A DNA stretch of 64,000 bases, from positions 38,753-102,752 of the forward strand of contig NZ_DAOKZA010000009.1 of NCBI RefSeq assembly GCF_035325925.1, written 5' to 3'. The first letter of the stretch is position 1. The number at the start of each line of letters is the position of its first letter. Under the pieces are notes generated by a model, which worked only from the letters and a program-made list of their open reading frames with translations, did not search any database and had not been told where the DNA came from. Positions 57,324-64,000 of the stretch are shown one piece after another. The DNA comes from Calidifontimicrobium sp035325925. Its GTDB lineage: Bacteria; Pseudomonadota; Gammaproteobacteria; Burkholderiales; Burkholderiaceae_C. The position numbers were made by a program, and so were the translations under genes.

Positions 57324-57839
57324 CTACGACGCCGCGCCGTCGTCGCCCGGGCCGGCGCGGTCTTGGTCGAGGCGCTGCATGTTCTCGAGCATCTTCAGCA
57401 GGTAGTGCAGCGTGTGGGTGACGTCGTTGATCGAGAAGTCGCCGAGGATCTGCTCGTAGTAGGCGCGGATCTTCGGCCGCGCCAGTTCGTGCCAGACGTG
57501 GCGACCCGACGCGGTCATCGTGACGACGCGCGAGCGGCGGTCGTGCGGGTCGGCGGCAACCGCCACGTGGCCGTCGCGCTCCATGCGGCCGATGAGCCCG
57601 GAGAGGTTCTGCCGGCTCACCATCAGGTAGCGGGCCAGGTCGCCGATGCTCATGCCGGCGCCGGCCTGGTCGCGCGACAGCGCCCCCAGCACGGCCCACT
57701 GCTGTGTCGTCAGGCCCTCGGCCTCGACGGCGCGAGAGCCGGTTTTATGCAACATATTGGCGCATTGGTACAGCCTGAAGAACAGACGGTTGGCGAGCTC
57801 CATCTTCGCATCACTCACCTGGAGATTAGGGTTAACCAT
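57324..57839 (-). CDS. badR: MarR family regulator, BadR-like
   Basis: 171 residues. A MarR winged-helix domain: LTTQQWAVLGALSRDQAGAGMSIGDLARYLMVSRQNLSGLIGRMERDGHV followed by the wing DPHDRRSRVVTMTASG. It is divergent from badH-badI, the arrangement known from Rhodopseudomonas palustris, where BadR represses cyclohexanecarboxylate genes until 2-ketocyclohexanecarboxyl-CoA accumulates. The name is assigned largely from that context. A 14-bp dyad (57895-57908) in the divergent region overlaps the predicted badH start of transcription and is a candidate binding site. The N-terminal helix contains two Cys-free conserved Phe/Tyr residues that could line the ligand pocket. Confidence 0.82.
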   Translation of the reverse strand: MVNPNLQVSDAKMELANRLFFRLYQCANMLHKTGSRAVEAEGLTTQQWAVLGALSRDQAGAGMSIGDLARYLMVSRQNLSGLIGRMERDGHVAVAADPHDRRSRVVTMTASGRHVWHELARPKIRAYYEQILGDFSINDVTHTLHYLLKMLENMQRLDQDRAGPGDDGAAS

Positions 57840-57862
57840 GATCTGTAGATCCGGAATTCTGC

Positions 57863-57891
57863 TTGCACCAGTGTCTTCGCTCGCGTACTAT
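57863..57891 (+). promoter_or_regulatory. Sigma-70 promoter of the badHI-ali operon
   Basis: TTGCAC (57863-57868), 17 bp spacer, TACTAT (57886-57891). Transcription should start near 57898, about 68 nt upstream of badH. The region is distinctly more AT-rich than its flanks. Confidence 0.75.
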
Positions 57892-57894
57892 TAC

Positions 57895-57908
57895 GTCAAT
57901 ATGTTGAC
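57895..57908. promoter_or_regulatory. Candidate BadR operator
   Basis: GTCAA-TATG-TTGAC, a perfect 5+5 dyad with a 4-bp centre, sitting across the predicted transcription start of badH. A MarR dimer bound here would block the promoter. Confidence 0.6.
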
Positions 57909-57965
57909 CTATTAATCGGCTTCTGCAACATCGAAACCCCTGGCAACGCAACTTTCGAGAGGAAC

Positions 57966-58736
57966 ATGATGCAACGCTTCCAGGACAAGACCGTGATCGT
58001 CACCGGAGGCGGCGGCGGGATCGGCAGCGCCACCTGCCGGCGCTTCGCCGCCGAGGGCGCGCAGGTGGCGGTGCTCGACCTGAACCTGCAGGCGTGCGAG
58101 AAGGTGGCCGCCGAGATCCGTGACGCCGGGGGTCGCGCCCAGGCGTGGCGCTGCGACATCACCGACCGCGCCGAGGTCGACGCGGCGGTCGCGGCCACCG
58201 AGGCGGCGCTCGGGCCGATCGACGTGCTGGTCAACAACGCCGGCTGGGACGTCTTCTTGCCCTTCACGAAGACCGCGCCGCCGCAGTGGGACAAGCTGAT
58301 CGCGATCAACCTGATCGGCGCGCTGCACATGCACCACGCCGTGCTCCCGGGCATGGTGACGCGCAATGCAGGCCGCATCGTCAACATCTCGTCGGACGCG
58401 GCCCGCGTGGGCTCGTCGGGCGAGGCGGTGTACGCGGCGTGCAAGGGCGGGCTGGTGTCGTTTTCGAAGACCATCGCCCGCGAGCACGCGCGCCACGGCA
58501 TCACCGTCAACGTCGTGTGTCCCGGAGTCACCGACACCCCGCTGTTCGCCGAATACAAGGCCGGCGCGGCGAACCCCGAGAAGCTGGTCGAGGCGTTCAC
58601 GCGGTCGATCCCGCTGGGGCGCATTGGCCGGCCCGACGACCTGCCGGGCGCGATCCTGTTCTTCGCCAGCGACGACGCCGCCTTCGTCACCGGTCAGGTG
58701 TTGAGCGTCTCGGGCGGGCTGACGATGAACGGCTGA
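57966..58736 (+). CDS. badH: 2-Hydroxycyclohexanecarboxyl-CoA dehydrogenase (SDR family), BadH
   Basis: 256 residues, one more than R. palustris BadH. Classical short-chain dehydrogenase: NAD-binding TGGGGGIGSATC, NNAG, catalytic Ser in NISSDAARVGSSG, Tyr and Lys in YAACKGG, and the C-terminal GQVLSVSGGLTMNG. It would oxidise 2-hydroxycyclohexanecarboxyl-CoA to the 2-keto compound with NAD+, the step before ring opening by BadI. Sequence alone fits many SDRs; the specific name depends on the adjacent, much more distinctive badI and on badR. GAGAGGA six bases before the first ATG is a strong ribosome-binding site; a second ATG follows immediately. Confidence 0.88.
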   Translation: MMQRFQDKTVIVTGGGGGIGSATCRRFAAEGAQVAVLDLNLQACEKVAAEIRDAGGRAQAWRCDITDRAEVDAAVAATEAALGPIDVLVNNAGWDVFLPFTKTAPPQWDKLIAINLIGALHMHHAVLPGMVTRNAGRIVNISSDAARVGSSGEAVYAACKGGLVSFSKTIAREHARHGITVNVVCPGVTDTPLFAEYKAGAANPEKLVEAFTRSIPLGRIGRPDDLPGAILFFASDDAAFVTGQVLSVSGGLTMNG

Positions 58737-58841
58737 CGACGCGCATCGCGGCCAGTCGCATGTCGCTGCGAGCGGCGTGACGGCCACCAAGGCGCCCGCG
58801 CGCAGCTCGGGCGTGGCAACGATCCACTGGAGGCACTGACC

Positions 58842-59624
58842 ATGAACTTCGAAGACATCCTGTACGAGATCCGCAACGGCGTGGCCTGGATCACCATCAA
58901 CCGCCCGGACAAGTTGAACGCGTTCCGCGGCACCACCTGCGACGAGCTGATCAAGGCGCTGAACAAGGCCGGCTACGACCGCGGCGTCGGCTGCATCGTG
59001 CTCGCCGGCGCCGGCGACCGCGCCTTCTGCACCGGCGGCGACCAGTCGGCGCACGACGGCAACTACGACGGCCGCGGCACCATCGGCCTGCCGATGGAGG
59101 AACTGCACACCGCGATCCGCGACGTGCCCAAGCCGGTCATCGCGCGTGTGCAGGGCTACGCGATCGGCGGCGGCAACGTGCTGGCCACGATCTGCGACCT
59201 GACGATCTGCTCCGAGAAGGCGGTCTTCGGCCAGGTCGGCCCGAAGATGGGGTCGGTCGACCCCGGCTACGGCACCGCCTTCCTGGCGCGCGTGGTCGGC
59301 GAGAAGAAGGCGCGCGAGATCTGGTACCTGAACAAGCGCTACTCCGGCGCCGAAGCGGTGGCGATGGGGCTGGCCAACGTGTGCGTGCCGCACGAGCAGC
59401 TCGACGCGACCGTGCAGGAGTGGGCCGAGACGATCTGCGAACGCAGCCCGACCGCGATCGCGATCGCCAAGCGCAGCTTCAACATGGACACCGCGCACCA
59501 GAGCGGCATCGCCGGCATGGGCATGTACGCGCTGAAGCTGTTCTACGACACCGACGAGTCGCGCGAGGGCGTGGCCGCGCTGAAGGAAAAGCGCAAGCCC
59601 GAGTTCCGCAAGTACGCGAAGTAG
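58842..59624 (+). CDS. badI: 2-Ketocyclohexanecarboxyl-CoA hydrolase BadI
   Basis: 260 residues, exactly the size of R. palustris BadI, and I recognise near-identity in several stretches (YEIRNGVAWI, GTTCDELIKAL, GDRAFCTGGDQS, LPMEELHTAIRDVPKPVIA, GPKMGSVDPGYGTAFLARVV, KRSFNMDTAHQ). It belongs to the crotonase fold, closest to MenB, and hydrolytically opens the ring of 2-ketocyclohexanecarboxyl-CoA to pimelyl-CoA. This is the diagnostic gene of the cluster. It is 105 bp after badH with a GGAGG ribosome-binding site before the ATG, presumably in the same operon. In R. palustris it works in anaerobic benzoate and cyclohexanecarboxylate degradation. Confidence 0.95.
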   Translation: MNFEDILYEIRNGVAWITINRPDKLNAFRGTTCDELIKALNKAGYDRGVGCIVLAGAGDRAFCTGGDQSAHDGNYDGRGTIGLPMEELHTAIRDVPKPVIARVQGYAIGGGNVLATICDLTICSEKAVFGQVGPKMGSVDPGYGTAFLARVVGEKKAREIWYLNKRYSGAEAVAMGLANVCVPHEQLDATVQEWAETICERSPTAIAIAKRSFNMDTAHQSGIAGMGMYALKLFYDTDESREGVAALKEKRKPEFRKYAK

Positions 59625-59674
59625 GGCCCGGCGGGGCCCCCGGCCCGCCCGCCCTGTCGATCGGAGATCGAATC

Positions 59675-61642
59675 ATGCAGACCGACCATGCCAGCCCGCC
59701 GGGCGCCGTGTGGCGGCCGGACGACCGCACCGTGGAAGATGCGAACCTGACGCGCTTCCTGCGCGCGCTCGGGGTCGCGAGCTTCGAGGCGCTCAACGAG
59801 CGCGCGGCTGCCGACCCGGCGTGGTTCCACGACGCGCTGATCCGTTTCCTGGACTACCGCTTCGACCGCCCCTACGAGCGGGTGCTGGACCTGAGCGAAG
59901 GCCTGCCGTTCGCGCGATGGTGCGTCGGCGGCGTGACCAACGTGGTGCTCAACGCCCTCGACCGGCACCGCGGCACGGCACGCTACGCGCAGCCGGCGCT
60001 GGTGTGGGAGGGCGAGGACGGCACGGTCAGCACCTGGACCTTCGCCGACCTCGACGGCCAGACCTGCCGCCTTGCCTGGGGGCTGCGCCGCCTGGGGCTG
60101 GGTCGCGGCGACGTGGTCGGCATGTATCTGCCCAACCTGCCGCATGCAGCGGCGGCGATGCTGGCGGTGGCGAAGATCGGCGCGATCGTGCTGCCGATGT
60201 TCTCGGGCTTCGGCGCCGACGCGATCGCGCAGCGGCTCGCCGACGGGAACGCGACGGCACTGATCACCGTCGACGGGTCGCTGCGCCGCGGCAGGCCGGT
60301 CGGTGCCAAGTCGGTCGCCGACGAGGCGCTCGCGCATTGCCCCGGCGTGCGCCACGTCGTGGTGCTGAAGCACCTGGACGCGCCGCACGCCTGGCTCGAA
60401 GGCCGCGACCACTGGTGGCACGAACTCGCCGCCGGCGCGCCCGGCGACGCCGCCGCGGTGCCCACCGAGCCGATGCCGGCCGACGACCCGTTCCTGCTGA
60501 TGTTCACGTCGGGCACCAGCGGCAAGCCCAAGGGCGTGGTGCACTCGCACTGCGGCTTTCCGGTGAAGACGGCACTGGACCTGGCGATCTGCATGGACCT
60601 GAAGCCCGACGACCGTTTCCTCTGGATGTCGGACATGGGCTGGCTGGTCGGGCCGATCCTGGTCTTCGGCGGTCTGCTGGTCGGCGCGACGGTCGTGCTC
60701 GCCGAAGGCGCGCCCAACTACCCCGAGCCCGACCGACTGTGGCGACTGGTCGAACGCCACCGCGTCAGCTACCTCGGTCTCGCGCCGACGGTGGCGCGGC
60801 TGTCGATGTCGCTGCCCGAAGCCGCGCTGGCCGAGCGCGACCTGGGCTCGCTGCGCGTCATCGTCTCCACCGGCGAACCGTGGACGCCCGAGGCCTGGCG
60901 CTGGACCTTCGAGCGCATCGGCCGGGGTCGCGTGCCGCTGCTGAACTACTCCGGGGGCACCGAGATCGGCGGCATCCTCACCGGCACGGTGATCCATCCG
61001 CTCAAGTCCTGCGCTTTCGCCGGCGCGGTGCCGGGCACCGGCGCCGATGTGGTCGACGCCGACGGGAACCCGGTCGGCCCGGGCGTCACCGGCGAGTTGG
61101 TGATGCGCACACCCAGCATCGGGCTGACGCGCGGGCTGTGGCACGACCGCGAGCGTTACTTGCAGGGCTACTGGTCGCGCATGCCGAACCTGTGGGTGCA
61201 CGGCGACTTCGCCAGCCGCGACGCCGACGGCATGTGGTACGTGCACGGACGCAGCGACGACACGCTGAAGATCGCCGGCAAACGCACCGGGCCGGCCGAG
61301 ATCGAGGCGCTGCTGATGGGCACCGGGTTGCTGCTCGACGCCGCCGTCGTCGGCATGCCCGATCCGGTCAAGGGCACCGCCGTGGTCTGCGTGTGCGTGC
61401 CGCGGCCGGGCGTCGACGAGGCGGCCGCGGTGAAGGCGCTGTCGTCCGCCGTGGTCACCGGACTCGGCGGCCCGTTCAAGCCGGCCGAGGTTGTGCTCGT
61501 GCCCGACCTGCCGCGCACCCGCAACATGAAGGTGATGCGACGCGTCGTGCGGGCGGCCTGGCTCGGCGAGTCGCCGGGCGACCTCAGCACGCTCGTCAAT
61601 CCCGAGGCGGTCGAGGCGATCCGCGCGGCGCGGCGCCGATGA
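59675..61642 (+). CDS. AMP-forming acyl-CoA synthetase, acetyl-CoA-synthetase-like, probable cyclohexanecarboxylate--CoA ligase
   Basis: 655 residues. Adenylation motifs: FTSGTSGKPKGVVHSHCGF (P-loop), YSGGTEIGG, the hinge GDFASRDADGMWYVHGRSDDTLKIAGKRTGPAEIE, and a catalytic Lys in RTRNMKVMRRVVR. The length and N-terminal domain are those of the acetyl-/propionyl-CoA synthetase branch, not the ~550-residue AliA-type ligase I recall from R. palustris. Its position after badI suggests it activates cyclohexanecarboxylate or a related ring acid, thus replacing AliA, but this is inferred. The ATG lies 50 bp after badI. It is followed by a Bug receptor gene 91 bp downstream. Confidence 0.85.
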   Translation: MQTDHASPPGAVWRPDDRTVEDANLTRFLRALGVASFEALNERAAADPAWFHDALIRFLDYRFDRPYERVLDLSEGLPFARWCVGGVTNVVLNALDRHRGTARYAQPALVWEGEDGTVSTWTFADLDGQTCRLAWGLRRLGLGRGDVVGMYLPNLPHAAAAMLAVAKIGAIVLPMFSGFGADAIAQRLADGNATALITVDGSLRRGRPVGAKSVADEALAHCPGVRHVVVLKHLDAPHAWLEGRDHWWHELAAGAPGDAAAVPTEPMPADDPFLLMFTSGTSGKPKGVVHSHCGFPVKTALDLAICMDLKPDDRFLWMSDMGWLVGPILVFGGLLVGATVVLAEGAPNYPEPDRLWRLVERHRVSYLGLAPTVARLSMSLPEAALAERDLGSLRVIVSTGEPWTPEAWRWTFERIGRGRVPLLNYSGGTEIGGILTGTVIHPLKSCAFAGAVPGTGADVVDADGNPVGPGVTGELVMRTPSIGLTRGLWHDRERYLQGYWSRMPNLWVHGDFASRDADGMWYVHGRSDDTLKIAGKRTGPAEIEALLMGTGLLLDAAVVGMPDPVKGTAVVCVCVPRPGVDEAAAVKALSSAVVTGLGGPFKPAEVVLVPDLPRTRNMKVMRRVVRAAWLGESPGDLSTLVNPEAVEAIRAARRR

Positions 61643-61733
61643 CCCCGTTTGCCCCCCGGCCGCGCTCGCTCATCGGCGGGCCGGTGAACCCCCACCTTGT
61701 CGTCGGCCGACGGCCGACATCGCAGAGACACCC

Positions 61734-62750
61734 ATGACCCCGATCCCTTCCCAGCCCATGCCCAAGCTCTCGCGCCGTTCGCTGGCGCGTTCACTGGCCG
61801 CCGGCGCGGTCGCGATCCTCGCGGCAGCGACCGTGCCCGCCGCGGCGCAGAGCGCGGCCTGGCCATCCGAACCGGTGCGCCTGGTGGTGGGCTTCGCCCC
61901 GGGTGGCGGCACCGACGTGATGGCCCGCGCCCTGGCGCAGGCGCTCGGCGAGTCGCTGGGCCAGCCGTTCATCGTCGACAACAAGCCCGGCGCCAGCGGC
62001 AACCTGAGCGTCAGCGACGTCGCCCGGGCGGCGCCTGACGGCTACACCTTCCTCGTCGCGCCGACGTCGGTGGAGACGGCCAACCCGTACCTGTTCAAGT
62101 CCAACGTGCTGCCGTCGCGCGACCTGGCGCCTGTGATGGGGATCGGCCGCATGCAGATGTACGTGGTCGCGCGACCGACGCTGGAGGTCAAGGACGTCAG
62201 GGAACTCGTGGCGCTGGCCAAGTCGCAGCCCGGGAAGCTGAACTACGCGTCGTCCGGCACGGCCACCCCGCCGCACCTGGCCGGCGAACTGTTCAAGCAG
62301 AGCACCGGCGCCTTCATCACGCACGTGCCCTACCGCGGGTCTGCGCCGGCGCTGCAGGACGTGATGGCCAGCCAGGCCGACTTCGTTTTCGACCCGGGCA
62401 TCGCCTTCCCGCACATCAAGAGCGGCAAGGTCAAGCTGTTGGGCGTGGCCAGCGACCGCAAGTCGCCCTTCTTCCCCGACGCGCCCACCTACGCCGACAT
62501 GGGCATCAAGAACGCGAGCCCCGACATATGGTTCGGCGTCTGGGCGCCGAACCAGGTGCCGGCCGAGATCGCCGAGCGCCTGTCGCGCGAGCTGACCAAG
62601 GCGCTGGCGACCCCCGCACTCAAGGAGCGCTTCAACAGCCTCGGCGCCGAGACGGCCCCGGTGGACACGCCCGCGTTCCGCAAGCTGCTGGCCGACGAGG
62701 GCAAGGTGCTGTCGGCGCTGATCAAGGACCGCAAGATCGTCCTCGAGTGA
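61734..62750 (+). CDS. Bug/TctC family tripartite tricarboxylate transporter receptor
   Basis: 338 residues. A twin-arginine-like or Sec signal region (LSRRSLARSLAAGAVAILAAATVPAAAQ) ends near residue 37; the mature protein starts AWPSEPVRLVVGFAPGGGTDVMARALAQAL, the hallmark of the family, and contains GKLNYASSGTATPPHLAGELFK and VPYRGSAPALQDVMA. Bug proteins are periplasmic solute receptors for carboxylates, especially expanded in Burkholderiales. No TctA or TctB membrane genes are visible. Encoded within the bad/ali operon, it probably binds the ring carboxylic acid. An alternative start is the ATG eight codons in, before PKLSRRS. Its stop is 7 bp before the next ATG. Confidence 0.92.
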   Translation: MTPIPSQPMPKLSRRSLARSLAAGAVAILAAATVPAAAQSAAWPSEPVRLVVGFAPGGGTDVMARALAQALGESLGQPFIVDNKPGASGNLSVSDVARAAPDGYTFLVAPTSVETANPYLFKSNVLPSRDLAPVMGIGRMQMYVVARPTLEVKDVRELVALAKSQPGKLNYASSGTATPPHLAGELFKQSTGAFITHVPYRGSAPALQDVMASQADFVFDPGIAFPHIKSGKVKLLGVASDRKSPFFPDAPTYADMGIKNASPDIWFGVWAPNQVPAEIAERLSRELTKALATPALKERFNSLGAETAPVDTPAFRKLLADEGKVLSALIKDRKIVLE

Positions 62751-62757
62751 GCGAAGC

Positions 62758-63918
62758 ATGGCCCTCGACACCGAGTCCTTCGACATCCTGCTCGCCACCG
62801 TGCAGCGCTTCGTGCGCGAGCGGCTGGTGCCCGCCGAGAGCCACCTCGAGGAGCACGACGAGGTGCCGCCGGCGCTGGTCGAGGCGATGAAGGAACTGGG
62901 CCTGTTCGGCCTGACCGTGCCCGAGGAGTTCGGCGGCATCGGACTGTCGGTGAGCCAGGAGGTGCAGGTCAATTTCGAGCTGGGCCGCACCGCGCCGGCC
63001 TTCCGCTCGGTGTTCGGCACCAACATCGGCATCGGCTCGCAGGGCATCCTGATGGACGGCACGCCCGAGCAGAAGGCGCAGTACCTGCCGCGCGTGGCCA
63101 GTGGCGAGCTGGTCATGTCGTTCGCGCTGACCGAGCCGGACGCCGGCTCCGACGCGGCGTCGCTCAAGACCAGCGCCAAGGCCGACGGCGACCACTACGT
63201 GCTCAACGGCGCCAAGCGCTTCATCACCAACGCACCACGCGCCCGCGCCTTCACGCTGATGGCGCGCACCGGCGGGCCGGGCGCCTCGGGCGTCTCGGCC
63301 TTCATCGTCCCCGCCGACCTGCCTGGCATCAAGCTGGGCAGGAAGGACCGGAAGATGGGCCAGCGCGGGACGATGACCTGCGACGTGATCCTCGAGAACG
63401 TTCGCGTACCGGCGGCCAACATCATCGGCGGCGTCCCCGGGCAGGGGTTCAAGACCGCGATGAAGGTGCTCGACCGCGGCCGCCTGAACATCTCGGCGGT
63501 GGCCTGCGGCATCGCGCAGCGGGTGATCGACGAATCGGCGCGCTATGCGCGCGAGCGCAAGCAGTTCGGCAAGACGCTGGGCGAGTTCCAGCTGATCCAG
63601 GCCATGCTCGCCGACAGCCAGGCCGAACTGCTCGCCGGCTGGGCGCTGGTCCAGGACGTGGCGCAGCGCTTCGACCGCAAGCCCGCGCACGTGTCGGACC
63701 CCGACGTGTCGATGCGCGTGTCGTGCGCCAAGCTGTTCTGCACCGAGATGGCCGGACGCGTGGCCGACCGCGGCGTGCAGGTGCACGGCGGCTCGGGCTA
63801 CATCAACGAGTACCCGGTGGAGCGCTTCTACCGCGACGTGCGGCTGCTTCGCCTCTACGAGGGCACGACGCAGATCCAGCAGATCATCGTCGGCCGCGCG
63901 CTGGTGCGGCACGATTGA
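62758..63918 (+). CDS. Acyl-CoA dehydrogenase, probable cyclohexanecarboxyl-CoA dehydrogenase (AliB role)
   Basis: 386 residues, standard for short/medium-chain acyl-CoA dehydrogenases. FAD and substrate motifs FALTEPDAGSDAASLKTSA and FITNAPRA, the YARERKQFGKTLGEFQLIQ helix and the catalytic base region LRLYEGTTQIQQIIVGR (Glu in YEGT) are intact. In this operon the expected reaction is oxidation of cyclohexanecarboxyl-CoA to cyclohex-1-ene-1-carboxyl-CoA, with electrons passed to the ETF encoded next. Whether it is a true AliB orthologue cannot be told by eye; it could also act on pimelyl-CoA-derived substrates. The ATG is 7 bp after the Bug gene. Confidence 0.88.
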   Translation: MALDTESFDILLATVQRFVRERLVPAESHLEEHDEVPPALVEAMKELGLFGLTVPEEFGGIGLSVSQEVQVNFELGRTAPAFRSVFGTNIGIGSQGILMDGTPEQKAQYLPRVASGELVMSFALTEPDAGSDAASLKTSAKADGDHYVLNGAKRFITNAPRARAFTLMARTGGPGASGVSAFIVPADLPGIKLGRKDRKMGQRGTMTCDVILENVRVPAANIIGGVPGQGFKTAMKVLDRGRLNISAVACGIAQRVIDESARYARERKQFGKTLGEFQLIQAMLADSQAELLAGWALVQDVAQRFDRKPAHVSDPDVSMRVSCAKLFCTEMAGRVADRGVQVHGGSGYINEYPVERFYRDVRLLRLYEGTTQIQQIIVGRALVRHD

Positions 63919-63945
63919 CGTGACCACGAAACGAGGAAGCACGAG

Positions 63946-64000
63946 ATGAAGATCCTGGTCCCGGTCAAGCGGGTGGTCGACTACAACGTGAAGGTGCGCG
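63946..64000 (+). CDS. etfB: Electron transfer flavoprotein beta subunit (3' end beyond window)
   Basis: Only 18 codons are visible, reading MKILVPVKRVVDYNVKVR, the standard EtfB N-terminus. CGAGGAAG precedes the ATG by several bases, and the gene begins 27 bp after the acyl-CoA dehydrogenase stop. ETF accepts electrons from acyl-CoA dehydrogenases, which fits the preceding gene. etfA presumably follows outside the window. Confidence 0.88.
   Translation, partial: MKILVPVKRVVDYNVKVR

Overview
The window is very GC-rich (by eye around 70% or more) chromosomal DNA of a betaproteobacterium, most likely order Burkholderiales in the Rubrivivax/Leptothrix-like part of the tree. The inference rests on gene content: the replication-origin neighbourhood in the order gyrB-dnaN-dnaA / rpmH-rnpA-yidD-yidC-mnmE, a methionine synthase split into two genes with an S-adenosylhomocysteine riboswitch, DUF3567 and DUF3108 proteins, a Bug/TctC receptor, and gshA of the TIGR02049 type. 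No rRNA, tRNA, insertion sequence or CRISPR array is visible.

Layout. 1-12 kb: end of an MFS transporter, NADP malic enzyme (maeB) divergent from a DctS/DctR-like two-component pair, a long-chain acyl-CoA ligase, a membrane-anchored aspartic protease, a glyoxalase-fold protein, an FAH-family hydrolase and two family proteins of unknown function. 12-18.4 kb: a GGDEF/EAL protein and split metH, with a reverse-strand lipoprotein between the halves and a SAH riboswitch before the second. 18.4-22.7 kb: comM, then a nitrogen operon (TorF-family protein, glnK, amtB) behind a sigma-54 promoter and an NtrC site, closed by a strong terminator. 22.8-27.4 kb: gshA, kup, gshB. 27.5-38.3 kb: an M16 peptidase/MFS/helicase operon, a DsrC-like protein, infA, a class IV aminotransferase, MBL and EamA proteins. 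38.3-41.0 kb: a lower-GC island with Vsr, a putative restriction enzyme and a cytosine-5 DNA methyltransferase, directly beside gyrB. 41-51 kb: origin genes with DnaA boxes in the intergenic regions and inside rnpA. 51-57.3 kb: a c-type cytochrome, apt, a frameshifted phosphatase, a Tat-exported MBL protein, rsmE, MFS and amidase. 57.3-64 kb: a cyclohexanecarboxylate degradation cluster (badR divergent from badH, badI, a CoA ligase, a Bug receptor, an acyl-CoA dehydrogenase and the start of etfB) running off the end.

The most notable points are the methyltransferase/endonuclease/Vsr island, with its tightly packed starts and stops and a palindrome over the methyltransferase promoter; the bad/ali cluster with a promoter and candidate BadR operator; the unusual metH layout; and paired DnaA boxes inside rnpA. 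All function calls come from recognising sequence motifs without database searches.
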